64,000 nucleotides of DNA from Cladorhizidae sp. MBARI D1340-BT2 (GCA_028752905.1 JAQNBH010000013.1:41607907-41671906); one strand, 5' to 3'; numbered from the stretch's first letter, positions 52,840-64,000 are shown. A program made the numbers and translations. Notes: generated from the sequence alone by a model not told the origin.

Positions 52840-55105
52840 CAGGCCCGTAGGAAGCAAATGTAAACCTGTACAGCAACTAAGCCACACCCACAATGGGAGT
52901 GGCTTTACTTGCTACCACACCCAACTTATACTCTAGCACTCCTTTTGGAGCTACAGCAGGATTCATACAGAAATTTTTGTTAGGGGGGGGGGGGGGGGGG
53001 GGAGGGGGTTAGATGTTTGATTCTGAAATATATATTAATCACTCATATGAATAATAACAGGATATAGAGGGATTCTAACTGGAATTTTCCTCCTCCTGGG
53101 TAGAACAGGGTCGCTAACCTCCAATATTTCTTTACATAACCTTCAACCAAAACAAGTCAAAGGAGTCCTCACTCCGAAGACTTTGCAAGGTTTTTCGTTT
53201 TTCGTGTAAATGGCTAATTCTTGACCTTCTGAGTTAAAGAGGGTTTTTGTAAAGTTTTACTTAAATTATCTGTATATATGTTTAAGGATTAACTCACCAA
53301 GCACTACACCAAACAAATATTCAAAAGTGGACATGCTATATTTTACACCAATTAACCGAGCACGGGTTTCCGAATCCCTAGCTATATCAAGAGCTTCTTC
53401 CCAAACTGCCTGAACAACATCATAATTGGAAATGATGCTGTGCAGTGAGGATGCCCTGACTGTCCACCTAGTGGGACAGAGGGTTCTAAAACCAGTTGTT
53501 CCAGGACTAATTTCTGCTTTAATCTTGTTAAACAAGCTATTTAAGCAGTTTAGATATTTCAAAAGTAGTATCTAGTTTCAGAATTTGATTATTCTTGATG
53601 GTATCTCCAGCAGCTAAATTTAAAGCATGACCATAGCAATGGACAAAAATAGCTCATGACTCTTCGAGTAGAAGTCCCACCCCTTATACCACACATGTTT
53701 GCAGCACCATCATAGCATTGAGTACGACAATTATGAATGCTAAGATTCATACGACACATCGCATCCTTCAAACTACAACCAAGACATCTGCTTTTATGGA
53801 CTCAACATGGTCAAGGCCATAGAAGTCTTCATGGGGTTGAAAATTATCATCAACCCACCGAAAGCAAATAATGAATTGCTCCTTATTGGATGCAGCCGAC
53901 ACTTCATCAGCCATCAGGGCAAAATACTTGGCTTTCTGGATAGAACTGGCTATAATATGTAATGCCATTATTCTAATAACTTCATTTTGTATTTGGGGAC
54001 TATTTATCAGTTTTCTTACTTAACATGGCCGATATTGCAGGATCGTCCAATGCACGAAGATGCATTAATTGCATGAAGTTACTGTCAACTTCATCACCAG
54101 CACCACGAAAAGCTATTCCTTGTCTAGCTAGGAATTGAATATTCTGAGCTATCTTGATAAGGTACTCTCTGTTCACGGCTTTTTGCAAAGCATGTTGAGA
54201 AGATTTAACATACTTCCAACATCACTAGTCGTACCTGGTATAGTGATCACCAAATCGGTAGCTGCTTTATGAGATTTTGTGCTCTCATGTTTGTTGAAAC
54301 ATCGAGTTCTATCCTTCCAGTTACTGAACCCAGACAAAAAGGTTGAGTCCTGCATGTTTCCTTATCATCTTCAGTTTACCTAAAATATATACTAGCTGTG
54401 AAATATGGAATGATTGCTGCCAATATGAGTGGCAGCTAGGCTTACTAGCAGAAGCTGCCCCACTGTATCTTACCTGTTTGGATTGCTTGCACACACGTGA
54501 AACAATAAGCCATGTCTCGTAGTGAAGCCATTTCCATTGGTTGAACCAAGCGCTCTGATATAAGAGATATTGGTTCGGCCGAAAGATCGCTTAGGAAAAC
54601 TAAAGTTAGTTGGTTGAGTCGGATGATCGGGAAGCTTAGGACAATTTGGTAACCTGGAAGCCATGCTGAAAAGACGAACTCTGACTATCTTTAATTAAAT
54701 ATTAATTTAATAATTTTTATCCATTGCTACTTGTCCTTCAGTGTACTTCTATTCATGTCTCACCATATGATACTGTGAAGTAAAAAAAAATTTTTTTTAA
54801 AGTGTTATATGTATATATATTTATTATTATTATTTTTAATTGATTTGTTGTTGTTGTTGTTGTTGTTATTATTACTACTACTATTGCTACTATGTACATG
54901 CATGTATCCTGCTTTATGCGGCAGCTGCATCTTGTTAGCAAGCAAAGAAGTAAGCCACCAGCTTGTTAACACCCTTCAGACTTGAGAAGATGCTAAAAGG
55001 CAACTACGTCCACAGCATCTAAAGGACTTAATCATAGATGCATCTCAATGTAATAGCGTGAACCCTGATTAAAGCCTTGACATCATTTGCAAATCAGGTT
55101 CTTGC
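52840..55105 (-). mobile_element. hAT element (ZMYM1-like) inserted in the right arm, one end lost
   Basis: Starts exactly where homology to the left arm stops (after gttgtcatgttg) with CAGGCCCGTAGGAAGC, a hAT-type terminus. Homology resumes at 55106. The opposite terminus was not found and 348 bp present in the left arm (5388-5735) are missing here, so a deletion removed the second end and flank. A poly-G run lies at 52984-53003. Confidence 0.8.
53266..54664 (-). pseudogene. hAT transposase, ZMYM1/TTF-type finger class, broken
   Basis: Minus-strand blocks: an N-terminal part (FSFPKRSFGR, then FTCVQAIQTG) near 54600-54470; TTF-type finger DSTFLSGFSNWKDRTRCFNK and HESTKSHK (54345-54270); AVNREYLIKIAQNIQFLARQGIAFRG (54180-54100); YFALMADEVSAASNKEQFI (first catalytic region, 53920-53860); CYDGAANM-x-G (53715-53690); and LCPTRWTVRASSLHSII with ETRARLIG (53490-53350). 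The motifs follow the order seen in ZMYM1-like hAT proteins. Shifts and a missing C-terminus make it a pseudogene. Confidence 0.85.
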
Positions 55106-56255
55106 TGTGCCTATATCTACATGTAACAAAGAAAAATATGATGAAAATTGTTAGATGTATATGTGGAATTTTCCTTTACAGCTGAATGTTTGTGCATGTC
55201 AAAGAAATGTATGATGAAGTAGATCCACCATAACTTTGAAAAGAAGCATCCTATGTCTCTAAAACTTTGGAAATAGCAAGTAGATAGATGCAAGAACAGT
55301 TTGAACTTAAAATATAACAATCATAAAATAAAATAAAATTTCATGTGTAGTCCCCCGGGGTGTGTGTGGGGGGGGGGGGGGAGGGAATGTACGTCAGCAC
55401 CACTCAAGTATTATAAATCGCCATAACTTTTGTTGTATATGCAGGTCATTTTATTCCCTATTTCCTTATGCTTTGTTCCTAATGATATGTTGAATGTCTC
55501 TGCAGACATATTTTCTCGGAAGATACATCAAGATCCCTAAATAAGTTGATCTATCTTGCAGTACAATTCATAACTGCCCTAATTATCAAGACCAAAGTCC
55601 TAGATTTGGTCAGCTGATAGAGAAGGCCCTAATCTGCAATATGTGAACAGATTATCAATAAATGTAGTGGTTTTTGTGTGGCAGGCCACCGCTTTGGCAA
55701 CTGGAAAACACCAGGAAAAATCCCAAACCTCACCACTTCAAATCAACATAACTTGCTAATACTTAGAGTACTTAAAAATTTGGCACGTACAAAAGACAGA
55801 TAATTAGAAGGGCTATCCAGTGATATAAAAAGTATAATTTTTTTATTAAAGTGTAGAAAAGTTATGAGCTTTACGGCAAAAAAACAAGATTTTTTGGGAA
55901 AAATGAGAAAAATATAGACCAAGTTAGGGCAAATATCATGCAAGATGTGTTCTCTTTGTAGTTTCTTGATCTGTTACATGAACAAAAAAATTGTTTGCAA
56001 GAAGAAGATAAAAAAGAAGGGGGAAAAAAATCTCTAATTTTTGACGCATAGTCCACCCTTAGCATCCCAACCCAAAATGTTGCACTGTATTCTGGTTAAA
56101 GAAAGTAAAATTAGAATGCATATTTATTTATACAAGGCAAGCTACCAGTATTTCCTATTGAACATCAGGCAGGAGGTCAGCGCAGCAAAATATGTCCTTT
56201 ACAACTAATATACCCGGTAACCATGACTACATGCAAATCCTACCTACCGGGACAT

Positions 56256-56715
56256 GAAATGACTTCAGGAGGGACAATGGCATTTTGGGGGGGGGGGGGA
56301 GTGACCCACATGTATTTTTGTGTGTGTGTGTCTGTGGTTACCACTTTATAACTCCATAGATTCCGTAAGCTTCATGGTAGGTATGGACTTGATATATAGC
56401 TGAAAAGATAGGTCTCTGTTTGTGCTCTCTGTTGATACTAAAGCCACTGGTGCTAATTTCAAATCTTTAGCTCTGGAGATATTTATGCAGCCAATTCAGG
56501 CATTCAGGTTTTGAAGGTCCCTCCACTTTAGGTCTAGTAACTTGGCTATAGTGAAAAATATTTTTAGTATCAAAAGAGAGCACACAGAGAGACCTATCTT
56601 TTGAACTATATATCAAGTCCATACCACAAAGTGTACAGAATCTACGGAGCTCTAAAGTGGTAACGGCAAGTTAAAAAAATTTTTTTTTAATGCCATTCCC
56701 CCCCCCCCTTAAGTG
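56256..56715. mobile_element. Foldback MITE (right-arm copy)
   Basis: Partner of 3977-4443: cttcaggagggacaatggcatt at the left end and aatgccattcccccc...ttaag at the right. Confidence 0.7.
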
Positions 56716-56846
56716 CTAGTCTTACTCAACACAATAAGAGAATGTGCAGAAAACATGACTCTTCAGTAAAATAAACTCCCCCCACCTAATCCTCTTCAAA
56801 GCCCGAAGATTCTGCCTCGTCAGCACAACCTAAAAAGTCATCATCA

Positions 56847-57395
56847 TTAGTTTATAGAAACTGAACTGCTGGCATCAGTGTCTTCAAATAGTGCCCACTC
56901 TTCACTTGCATCCAGGCCATTAGTAATCCCACACTTTTTAAAGCATTTCACAATTACTTCAGTTCTTATGCCATCCCACGACTTCTTCACCCACTCACAC
57001 ACCTGTGTAATGGTGGGCCGCTCCACTCTTCCTGCGGGGGTGAGGTCATGACCTGGTTCTCCCATCCATTGGTTCCCCTGCTCCCACATGTTAGGCTTAA
57101 ATATTGACACGTCTAAAGGCGGCCATTGGCTCGTCAGCCCCCCAGGAATGGCGGCTACTTGGGTCTTCAATTCTCCCACCTTCTCTTTAATGGCTTCAGT
57201 TTTATGTGCTCTGAGTTGGTCCCAAACTAGAAGAGAAGGTTTTCTTAAGAGCCCACCAGGAGGCCTTGCCCCTACTCTTTGTAGCCACAGTTTCATGCCA
57301 TTGTCATCCTCCTTCCTTTTACATGAGCAGACACACCAGGTGCAAGTGGTCTTTGGCTGGAGTTTTCTGATTCGACGGAATTTTGCCTTCATCAC
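56847..57395 (-). pseudogene. Pogo/Tigger-type transposase C-terminal half, open frame
   Basis: 182 residues without a stop: CTWCVCSCKRKEDDNGMKLW, LLRKPSLLVWDQLRAHKTEA (second Asp), VAAIPGGLTSQWPPLDVSIF (third Asp), KRPxxxxVCEWV-like ERPTITQVCEWVKKSWDGI, VIVKCFKKCGITNGLDASEE. This fits the C-terminal half of DDE_1 transposases. The first Asp and HTH are missing. It is more complete than its left-arm partner (3267-3840), which lost the region after VAAIP. Confidence 0.8.
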
Positions 57396-57568
57396 CCGCT
57401 CTTGCCTACTTGGTCACTATTTAGTGCCTAAATGCAAGCAGGAAGTTGTAGAGTAGCCTCCTCTAGCTACAGATAACTGGCTAGCACTTTCCAGGCACTA
57501 GATTTAAGGGCCCCCCCACTTTGGCTGCATGTAACTTTAGCTTAGTTATACCTGTGCAGCTTTTTTAA

Positions 57569-57995
57569 GGGGGGAAAGTGGCGTGGCATTAAAAAAATAT
57601 TTAACTTGTGGTTACCAATTTATAGCTCCGTAGATTCTGTAAAACGTCATGGTATGGACTTGATATAGCTCAAAAGATAGGTCTCTCTGTGTGCTCTATT
57701 TTGATTCTAAAATATTTTTCATAGGTATAGCTTGTTACTTGACCTAAAGTGGAGGGAACTTCGAAACCTAAATGCCTGAATTTGGCCGCATAAATATCTC
57801 CATATTGCAAAGTGCTAAAGTGAAATTAGCACCAGTGTGGCTAGAATGAGTATTTTCATTAGGCGCTAAAACGTAAGTAGCAGTCAAGCGTGTGGGTGGA
57901 AAATGAGTTTTATGGGATTATTAACGAAATTTATTTTCCACACGCGTGCTTGACCACGTACTTACATTTTAATGTCCAATGAAAACACTCATTGA
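57569..57995. other. Partial MITE copy; no gene seen
   Basis: 57569-57840 is a further copy of the 3977-type element. 57870-57985 holds an inverted pair around ttttccacacgcgtgcttga / gtcaagcgtgtgggtggaaaa. Confidence 0.55.
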
Positions 57996-57997
57996 AT

Positions 57998-58855
57998 AGA
58001 GTAATGGCTGCTGTTAGTGGCCAGGGCAGCATGTTGTGAACCTCCTCTAGATGCACAGCAATGGCTGCTGTTAGTGGCCAGGGTAGCATGTTGTGAACCT
58101 CCTCTAGATGCACAGCAATGGCTGCTGTTAGTGGCCAGGGTAGCATGTTGTGAACCTCCTCTAGATGCACAGCAATGGCTGCTGTTAGTGGCCAGGGCAG
58201 CATGTTGTGAACCTCCTCTAGATGCACAGCAATGGCTGCTGTTAGTGGCCAGGGTAGCATATTGTGAACCTCCTCTAGATGCACAGCAATGGCTGCTGTT
58301 AGTGGCCAGGGTAGCATGTTGTGAACCTCCTCTAGATGCACAGCAATGGCTGCTGTTAGTGGCCAGGGCAGCATGTTGTGAACCTCCTCTAGATGCACAG
58401 CAATGGCTGCTGTTAGTGGCCAGGGTAGCATGTTGTGAACCTCCTCTAGATGCACAGCAATGGCTGCTGTTAGTGGCCAGGGTAGCATGTTGTGAACCTC
58501 CTCTAGATGCACAGCAATGGCTGCTGTTAGTGGCCAGGGCAGCATGTTGTGAACCTCCTCTAGATGCACAGCAATGGCTGCTGTTAGTGGCCAGGGTAGC
58601 ATGTTGTGAACCTCCTCTAGATGCACAGCAATGGCTGCTGTTAGTGGCCAGGGCAGCATGTTGTGAACCTCCTCTAGATGCACAGCAATGGCTGCTGTTA
58701 GTGGCCAGGGTAGCATGTTGTGAACCTCCTCTAGATGCACAGCAATGGCTGCTGTTAGTGGCCAGGGCAGTATGTTGTGAACCTCCTCTAGATGCATAGC
58801 AATGGCTGCTGTTAGTTGCCAGTGCAGCATGTTGTGAACCTCCTCTAGAGGTAAA
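57998..58855 (-). repeat. 57-bp minisatellite, 15 copies, with an open 19-residue repeat frame
   Basis: The unit includes aatggctgctgttagtggcc and agcatgttgtgaacctcctc. As 57 is a multiple of three, the minus strand carries a 324-residue frame (57931-58905) made of HLEEVHNMLPWPLTAAIAV repeats; the plus strand is open too. gggCagc and gggTagc copies alternate irregularly. The edge copies (HYLPLEEVHNMLHWQLTAA) are diverged. No promoter or homologue is recognised, so it is listed as repeat rather than gene. Confidence 0.85.
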
Positions 58856-58905
58856 TAGTGCTTGCCCTCAGACTTATCAGACCTGTAAACAATGGTCCTA
58901 CTCAC

Positions 58906-59960
58906 TAAGCTTTATCCTCCATTTCTATCCTCTCGCTGCCATAATGCCAAACTTAACTTCTTCTTCAAACTTCTTCACAATAACAGATTTTCCTTCTAGC
59001 CTCCCACCAAGCCAACCTCCTCCCTGCCACAACCTTCCATCCTTCCACCCCAGACCAGTCATCATCTGCTAATCCCATGCAGAACTCAGTCTGCTTACCT
59101 CTCATTTCCCCTGCTACTGCTAGGCTCTGGGACTCCTCCCAATTACATTAAATCACTTGGGCAATTTAAGCACTATATTCAACACCTCTTATTGGCACTT
59201 TGACCTTTAACTACTTGACTATAATCAACTTAATATACTCCTCCAGGTATTTGTTGACTTATATCTACTCTTCATATTAGCCTCTTGGCTGCACCAGGTA
59301 CTTCCCACTCAGTTCCTTGATGGTTGTAATCCTAGTGTCCATCATGTGTGGCTGGCAGAGCAGCCCTGGATAGCGTAGGGCCGGCAGGTGGATGGTGTTC
59401 TGTATTGCTTGAGCTATTTTCTGTGAGGACAACTCGAGGGGCAAGTTATATAATAATGAAGAGAGAGAGAGAGCTCTACCCCCATATATCTCACCACCTG
59501 TTTGGAGACAAAAAGGCTCTCCCTTGTGGCTACTAGCCCACATACACACACCAGTGTGTTTCCTAGGCTACACCTGAATCAGGTCTGGTGGAGGGCATGG
59601 GACATGTAGTGTGCAGTAGGCCTGGGAGAGTTCTCCTTATCTGCTTGGACAATACATATGTATGGCTGCATGACTACCACTCTCCTCTCTCTACAGCATC
59701 AAAGAAAGTTGAGACTATAATATAATTACACATCTTATGTGTAGTACTGCCTTACTACCAACATGTGACACAATCCCAGTCTTGTCTCTGCACATGTGCA
59801 ATACCAGATGACACACCCTCTTTTGTGGGTGCAGCATTGCATCGCCACTCATGAATATAATTAAGGCCACACCCGATTTGCACTGTTTCCTGTAGCTCTT
59901 GTGTCTGCTGAAGTTCTGTATCTAAAGTGTTTCTCAACTACTAGTTCTCTCTAAACATTG
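58906..59960. other. Mostly empty; possible terminal exon near 59420-59277 (minus)
   Basis: On the minus strand, after acceptor tcctcacag, a frame KIAQAIQNTIHLPALRYPGL, LCQPHMMDTRITTIKELSGK, YLVQPRG ends in a stop near 59280. It looks like a last coding exon, but I do not recognise it and no upstream exon was found. The rest, leading to the TRIM/NHL gene, is its likely upstream region; no TATA box was clear. Confidence 0.35.
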
Positions 59961-59965
59961 CAACC

Positions 59966-62173
59966 ATGGCTAGAGACATGGAGGAGGCAGAGAAGTATTT
60001 GATGGAGTTAGAGACGGAGATCACATGTTCCATCTGCCAGGAGCACTATACTCTGCCCAAGGCCCTCCCTTGCCTCCATTGCTACTGCAAGCACTGCATC
60101 CTCAAGCTAGCCCTCAGGACAGGCAAAGACCAGCCTTTCCCTTGCCCAGAGTGTCGCCATGAAACCACCCTGCCTGAGGGCAATGAAGACTGCCTCAAAA
60201 CGGCTTTCCATATCAACCGCCTCAAAGAACTGTATGCCAAGCAGAAGAGAGCTCTTAGCAAGGAGGGGGTGAAGTGTGAGATATGCACCACCTCTTCAGT
60301 CAAAGCTGAATCATTTTGCCGACAATGTGACAAGTTCATGTGTGAGAAATGTGTGGAGGCACATCTGAGGATGAAAGTTTTCTTTGATGGCCATGAAGTT
60401 CTCTCTTTGAATGAGGTGAAGAAGGAGAGAGCTAAAGACATCCTCCCCAAAGATTGTCCTGCTAAGAAGTGCAAACTTCACACAGAGTTGCTCAAGCTGT
60501 TCTGCTTCGACTGTGATGTATTAATTTGTCGTGACTGTCGTGACTGCGCACTAAAGGACCACAGGGACCACCTCTTTGACTTCACCAACTTAGCAGCTGA
60601 GAAGAAGAGAAAAGAGCTGATGAAGAGCTTGAGGCCTCTGAGAAAAGTGGCGGCCAATCTCTCTTGTGCTGTTGAAGAGATACAGACCACGGAATCTGAG
60701 CTAGCAGCCCAGGGAGAGTCTGTAGCCAACACCATCGGGAAGTCCTTCGAGGAGCTGCACGCTATCATTGAAAGGCACAAACAGAAGATGTTAGAGGAAG
60801 CCAAAAAGAGAGTCTGTCAGAAAATGGAGAAGCTTGGTGGACAGAAGATGGCCATAACGATTTCCCTTGCAGAGGTGCAGAGCATTGTGGACTACACAGA
60901 GCAGTGTGTGAAGCATTGTTCCAACGATGAGGTCATGTGCGCACATACTGAGATGGAGAGTGTGATCCAGCGAAAAATATTTGAAGACAGCAACAAGCCC
61001 GGGCAGAAGCTTACGCCAATGGAGGAGGTTGATGTAGCGGTGGAGGTGAGCTGTGCTGAGGCCCTGGAGCAGCTCCTCCAGACCCAGGCTAAGATAACTG
61101 GACTTCCCATCACTCTAGTCATCAACACTGTGTCCAGCAAGGCTGAGGCTGGGAAGTTATCAGAAGTGGTCTTGTGCACCACTCAACTCTGTGGCAACAA
61201 GCCAGCCAAACATGCTGTTCAAATAGACTGCCATATGAAGTGTCTGCACAGTGGAGCTCACATCAAATCCAGCACCAAAGAAATTGGAACCGACAAATAT
61301 CGCATCCAGTTCACACCCACTCACCGTGGACGACATGAACTTACGATCTCATTGGACGGGCATCAAGTAGCAGGCAGTCCCTTCCCTGTGCTTGTCCCCA
61401 TCCCGCCCACTCAACTAGACAAGCCTGTCGAGGTGTGGGGTGGTGTAACAAGTCCTTGGGGTATCACTGTCAACTCTGTGGGTGAGCTTATAGTCGCTCA
61501 ACATGTAGGAGATGTCGTTGTGTTGGATAGAGAGGGGAAAAGATTGAGAAGTATCAATCACTCGGAACATAAATTTCAATATTTACGAGGTATTGCTGTA
61601 GACAGTGAAGACAACATCTATTTCACTGATGAAGGCACTAATCAAATCTTCAAGTCGAACAAGAACTGCAGCAAGGTTCAAGTACACAGAGTCCAGCAAG
61701 TGAAAGGTCCAGGACATATCGATGTTGCAGTAGTTGGAGATGAAGTGATGGTTACTGAATGTGGCAATGGAGGTAGGATCATGGTGTACGACCGAGAACT
61801 GAAATATGTGAGACAGATTGTTGGTGCAGATAAAAACACATTGTGGGGCCTATCTCCTGACAGTCATCAAAACGTGTACGTCAGTAGTCCTGGGAGCTCT
61901 AGTATTCAAGTCTTCAGTAATGATGGTGCATTCCTACGCTCCTTTGGCTGTGATGAGGATGGTGTGAAGAGGTTGAGGTCTCCATGTGGTGTGTGTGTAG
62001 CTGGTCAGTATGTGTATGTGGCAGATGATGGTGTATGTAAGATAGTAGTGTTCACCACTGAGGGAGACTATGTCACCTCATTTGCTGGTGGACTCTATTG
62101 GCATGTGTGTGTAGATCAAGATGGGTTTGTGTATGCTACTGACTTGGTGTCTAATAAGATTGATATATTTTAG
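59966..62173 (+). CDS. TRIM/NHL protein, probable RING E3 ubiquitin ligase
   Basis: 735 residues in one uninterrupted exon; the start ATG is in a good context (caaccatgg). RING finger at 21-63 (CSICQEHYTLPKALPCLHCY...CPEC); B-box 1 at about 103-150 (CEICTTSSVKAESFCRQCDK); B-box 2 at about 163-205 (CKLHTELLKLFCFDCDVLIC...HRDH); coiled coil at about 205-330; filamin-type Ig repeat at about 385-475 (YRIQFTPTHRGRHELTISLD, GSPFPV); five to six NHL repeats from about 485 to the end (GGVTSPWGITVNSVGELIVA; LRGIAVDSEDNIYFTD). This is the order of the TRIM2/TRIM3/TRIM71 family. RING transfers ubiquitin with an E2, the coiled coil dimerises, and the NHL propeller binds protein or RNA targets. No neighbour suggests its pathway. 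Orthology to one member is not claimed. Confidence 0.95.
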   Translation: MARDMEEAEKYLMELETEITCSICQEHYTLPKALPCLHCYCKHCILKLALRTGKDQPFPCPECRHETTLPEGNEDCLKTAFHINRLKELYAKQKRALSKEGVKCEICTTSSVKAESFCRQCDKFMCEKCVEAHLRMKVFFDGHEVLSLNEVKKERAKDILPKDCPAKKCKLHTELLKLFCFDCDVLICRDCRDCALKDHRDHLFDFTNLAAEKKRKELMKSLRPLRKVAANLSCAVEEIQTTESELAAQGESVANTIGKSFEELHAIIERHKQKMLEEAKKRVCQKMEKLGGQKMAITISLAEVQSIVDYTEQCVKHCSNDEVMCAHTEMESVIQRKIFEDSNKPGQKLTPMEEVDVAVEVSCAEALEQLLQTQAKITGLPITLVINTVSSKAEAGKLSEVVLCTTQLCGNKPAKHAVQIDCHMKCLHSGAHIKSSTKEIGTDKYRIQFTPTHRGRHELTISLDGHQVAGSPFPVLVPIPPTQLDKPVEVWGGVTSPWGITVNSVGELIVAQHVGDVVVLDREGKRLRSINHSEHKFQYLRGIAVDSEDNIYFTDEGTNQIFKSNKNCSKVQVHRVQQVKGPGHIDVAVVGDEVMVTECGNGGRIMVYDRELKYVRQIVGADKNTLWGLSPDSHQNVYVSSPGSSSIQVFSNDGAFLRSFGCDEDGVKRLRSPCGVCVAGQYVYVADDGVCKIVVFTTEGDYVTSFAGGLYWHVCVDQDGFVYATDLVSNKIDIF

Positions 62174-63150
62174 TTTTCTGTTGGCAATTAGTTGATGAAT
62201 TATAATGCATGATTCAATGAAGCTTTTATTGTCCTCCACTCACAACAGATAATGGAACTTGTAAGAGTTGAAGACTTCCTTTGTCCAGAAGGAAACTTCC
62301 AATTAAATAATGATTATGGGTGTGGCCTAGCAGCCTGTGATCCCTCCCCCTCAGGATGTGGTGGAGGGAGGTCTCCTGCCCTCATCTTCGCCAGGTGGAG
62401 GCCTCTTCGATATAAATGCTCCCAGCAACCACTGGCTGACTGACCTTCTTGAAGGCTGTGGGCAGACAAGTAATTAGCACTCACTAGTATTATTATCACT
62501 TGAGAGTACATATAATATATAGAAACACGAGTGATGACCATGATTAGGGAGGAAGAGTACTGATGGTCTACAAGTCAAAATCAAGTAGTTGATGGCAGAA
62601 CTTAGTATAGTTACAGCTACTAGTTGGAAAAATTGACAGCTACTAATTAGCTGCTAGAGACTTGATCCTCACCTCTCCTTAAATATGCCTGACCTGGCAG
62701 ATTCTCGGCAAGAATCTTTACCAATTGTTAACTCATTGCAATAAGGCACTTGCACATGTGCAAAGTAATACACATTTCTAGTCCAATATAATCACAGGAG
62801 TGTTAGGAGGGCTAATTAGGTATTTGTGCATAACTTTAATTACCTTGTTGGATATTAGATTTCCAATGCTGCTGTCTCCAGACACTATCCCAGTTGGTAA
62901 AGGGTGGGCTTTGACTCCTTCTTTGCACTCTGACCCTTGCCTTCTCCATCGCCAATTGATGGCAACTATAGGATTGGTATGCAGCAGGGTGGTACCGCCC
63001 CTCCTGGGTGTTGGCAGAGGTCGGGGTCATTACAGTGTGCACTTGGATGTGGGTTAGTATAATAATGATTGGAGGGAGGAGTGTTTAGAGTGAGGGCATT
63101 GTGGTCTTGAGTAGGTTGTCTATAGAGGCATGCAGATAAGGCTAACCTTG
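62174..63150. other. No gene recognised
   Basis: Short frames (62252-62443, 62800-63057) lack homology I can recognise. No polyadenylation signal was obvious just after the TRIM/NHL stop. Confidence 0.45.
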
Positions 63151-63159
63151 ACTTGGTTA

Positions 63160-63495
63160 GTCAGGCCTAGTTGAGGTTCTCTCCTTGTCCTGGCTAGTTG
63201 AGGTTCTCTCCCTTGTCCTGGCTAGTTGAGGTTCTCTCCTTGTCCTGGCTAGTTGAGGTTCTCTCCTTGTCCTGGCTAGTTGAGGTTCTCTCCTTGTCGT
63301 GGCTAGTTGAGGTTCTCTCCTTGTCCTGGCTAGTTGAGGTTCTCTCCTTGTCCTGGCTAGTTGAGGTTCTCTCCCTGTCCTGGCTAGTTGAGGTTCTCTC
63401 CTATTCCTGGCTAGTTGAGTTTCTCTCCTTGTCCTGGCTAGTTGAGGTTCTCTCCTTGTCCTGGTTAGTTGAGTTCTGTCCTGGTCCTGGCTAGC
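63160..63495. repeat. 27-bp minisatellite, about 12 copies
   Basis: Unit tagttgaggttctctccttg tcctggc, with minor variants. Open frames on both strands are repeat translations (27 is a multiple of three). Confidence 0.93.
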
Positions 63496-63570
63496 TGTCT
63501 TCCTCAGCATGGCTTTCAGGGTTGCATGGAAACGTAGTGTTAGTAAAGTAAGCCCTCACAAGCATGTTGC

Positions 63571-63903
63571 CCTTCCCTGTGCCACACAACTCCTATGCAT
63601 GTTGCCCTGTGCCACACAACTCCTATGCATGTTGCCCTGTGCCACACAACTCCTATGCATGTTGCCCTGTGCCACACAACTCCTATGCATGTTGCCCTGT
63701 GCCACACAACTCCTATGCATGTTGCCCTGTGCCACACAACTCCTATGCATGTTGCCCTGTTCCACACAACTCCTATGCATGTTGCCCTGTGCCACACAAC
63801 TCCTATGCATGTTGCCCTGTGCCACACAACTCCTATGCATGTTGCCCTGTGCCACACAACTCCTATGCATGTTGCCCTGTGCCACACAACTCCTATGCAT
63901 GTT
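63571..63903. repeat. 30-bp minisatellite, about 11 copies
   Basis: Unit gttgccctgtgccacacaac tcctatgcat, almost invariant (one gtgc to gttc change near 63768). Frames are open on both strands because 30 is a multiple of three. Confidence 0.95.
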
Positions 63904-64000
63904 GACCCTTGCCCTTTGTGGTATTGAGTAACTGATTCCAATGAGTACACATCCAGATATACATCAAACAACGCATTCCATATAATAATGACTCCCTTTA
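63904..64000. other. Window edge, nothing recognised
   Basis: About 100 bp of unique sequence. Confidence 0.4.

Larger units (their letters stand above)
52516..56063. mobile_element. TTAA-flanked non-coding element, right-arm copy, split by hAT
   Basis: Ends ttaagggggaactatgcgtc (52516) and gacgcatagtccacccttag (56043-56063). Partner of 4646-6056. The hAT insertion and deletion lie inside. Confidence 0.6.

Noticed and set aside
62800..63057. Possible SLC26-like exon (LLSPDTIP, LTLAFSIAN)
   Set aside because: The two similar stretches are in different frames and the match is too short to separate from chance.

Overview
This is repeat-dense animal DNA. Genes have GT-AG introns, most DNA is non-coding, and the only clearly intact host-type gene is a single-exon TRIM/NHL protein (59966-62173). 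The mix of Ginger1, pogo-like, Merlin, piggyBac-like, hAT, Penelope-like, BEL/Pao and Gmr1-type Ty3/gypsy elements, together with many minisatellites, fits an early-branching or marine invertebrate such as a sponge or cnidarian. The species cannot be named from the sequence.

The largest structure is an inverted duplication. The left arm (about 3136-10552) and right arm (about 47960-57568) carry the same elements in reverse order and opposite orientation: a pogo-type DDE fragment, foldback TTAA elements, exons resembling an SLC26/SulP anion transporter, a Penelope-like GIY-YIG fragment with a hammerhead ribozyme motif, an AT microsatellite, a 66-bp minisatellite and a long (TAA)n tract. The arms differ by whole insertions. 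A piggyBac-like element is only in the left arm, and its exact TTAA empty site is in the right arm. A hAT element is only in the right arm.

The 37-kb spacer holds, in order: a Ginger1-type element with CCGG target duplication (11034-14754) into which an intact pogo-like transposon inserted (11348-14469); a LINE (14940-18331); a decayed multi-exon Ginger1-type gene with integrase, Ulp1 protease and PHD parts (26261 down to 21266); an almost perfect direct duplication, A (25312-28042) and A' (34887-37918), on either side of a young BEL/Pao retrotransposon (28043-34886); an internally deleted Merlin element (38123-39077); a Gmr1-type Ty3/gypsy element with integrase ahead of reverse transcriptase (39736-45091); and a decayed hAT element (45092-47597). 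Each A copy carries an isolated exon of cytoplasmic isoleucyl-tRNA synthetase.

Outside the inverted duplication lie a 2.1-kb 38-bp minisatellite with higher-order structure (1-2130), a 57-bp minisatellite (58000-58855), the TRIM/NHL gene and two more minisatellites at the right edge. The window reads as a nested transposon landing zone that has also gone through segmental duplication, both inverted and direct. No operons, CRISPR arrays, rRNA or tRNA genes were seen.
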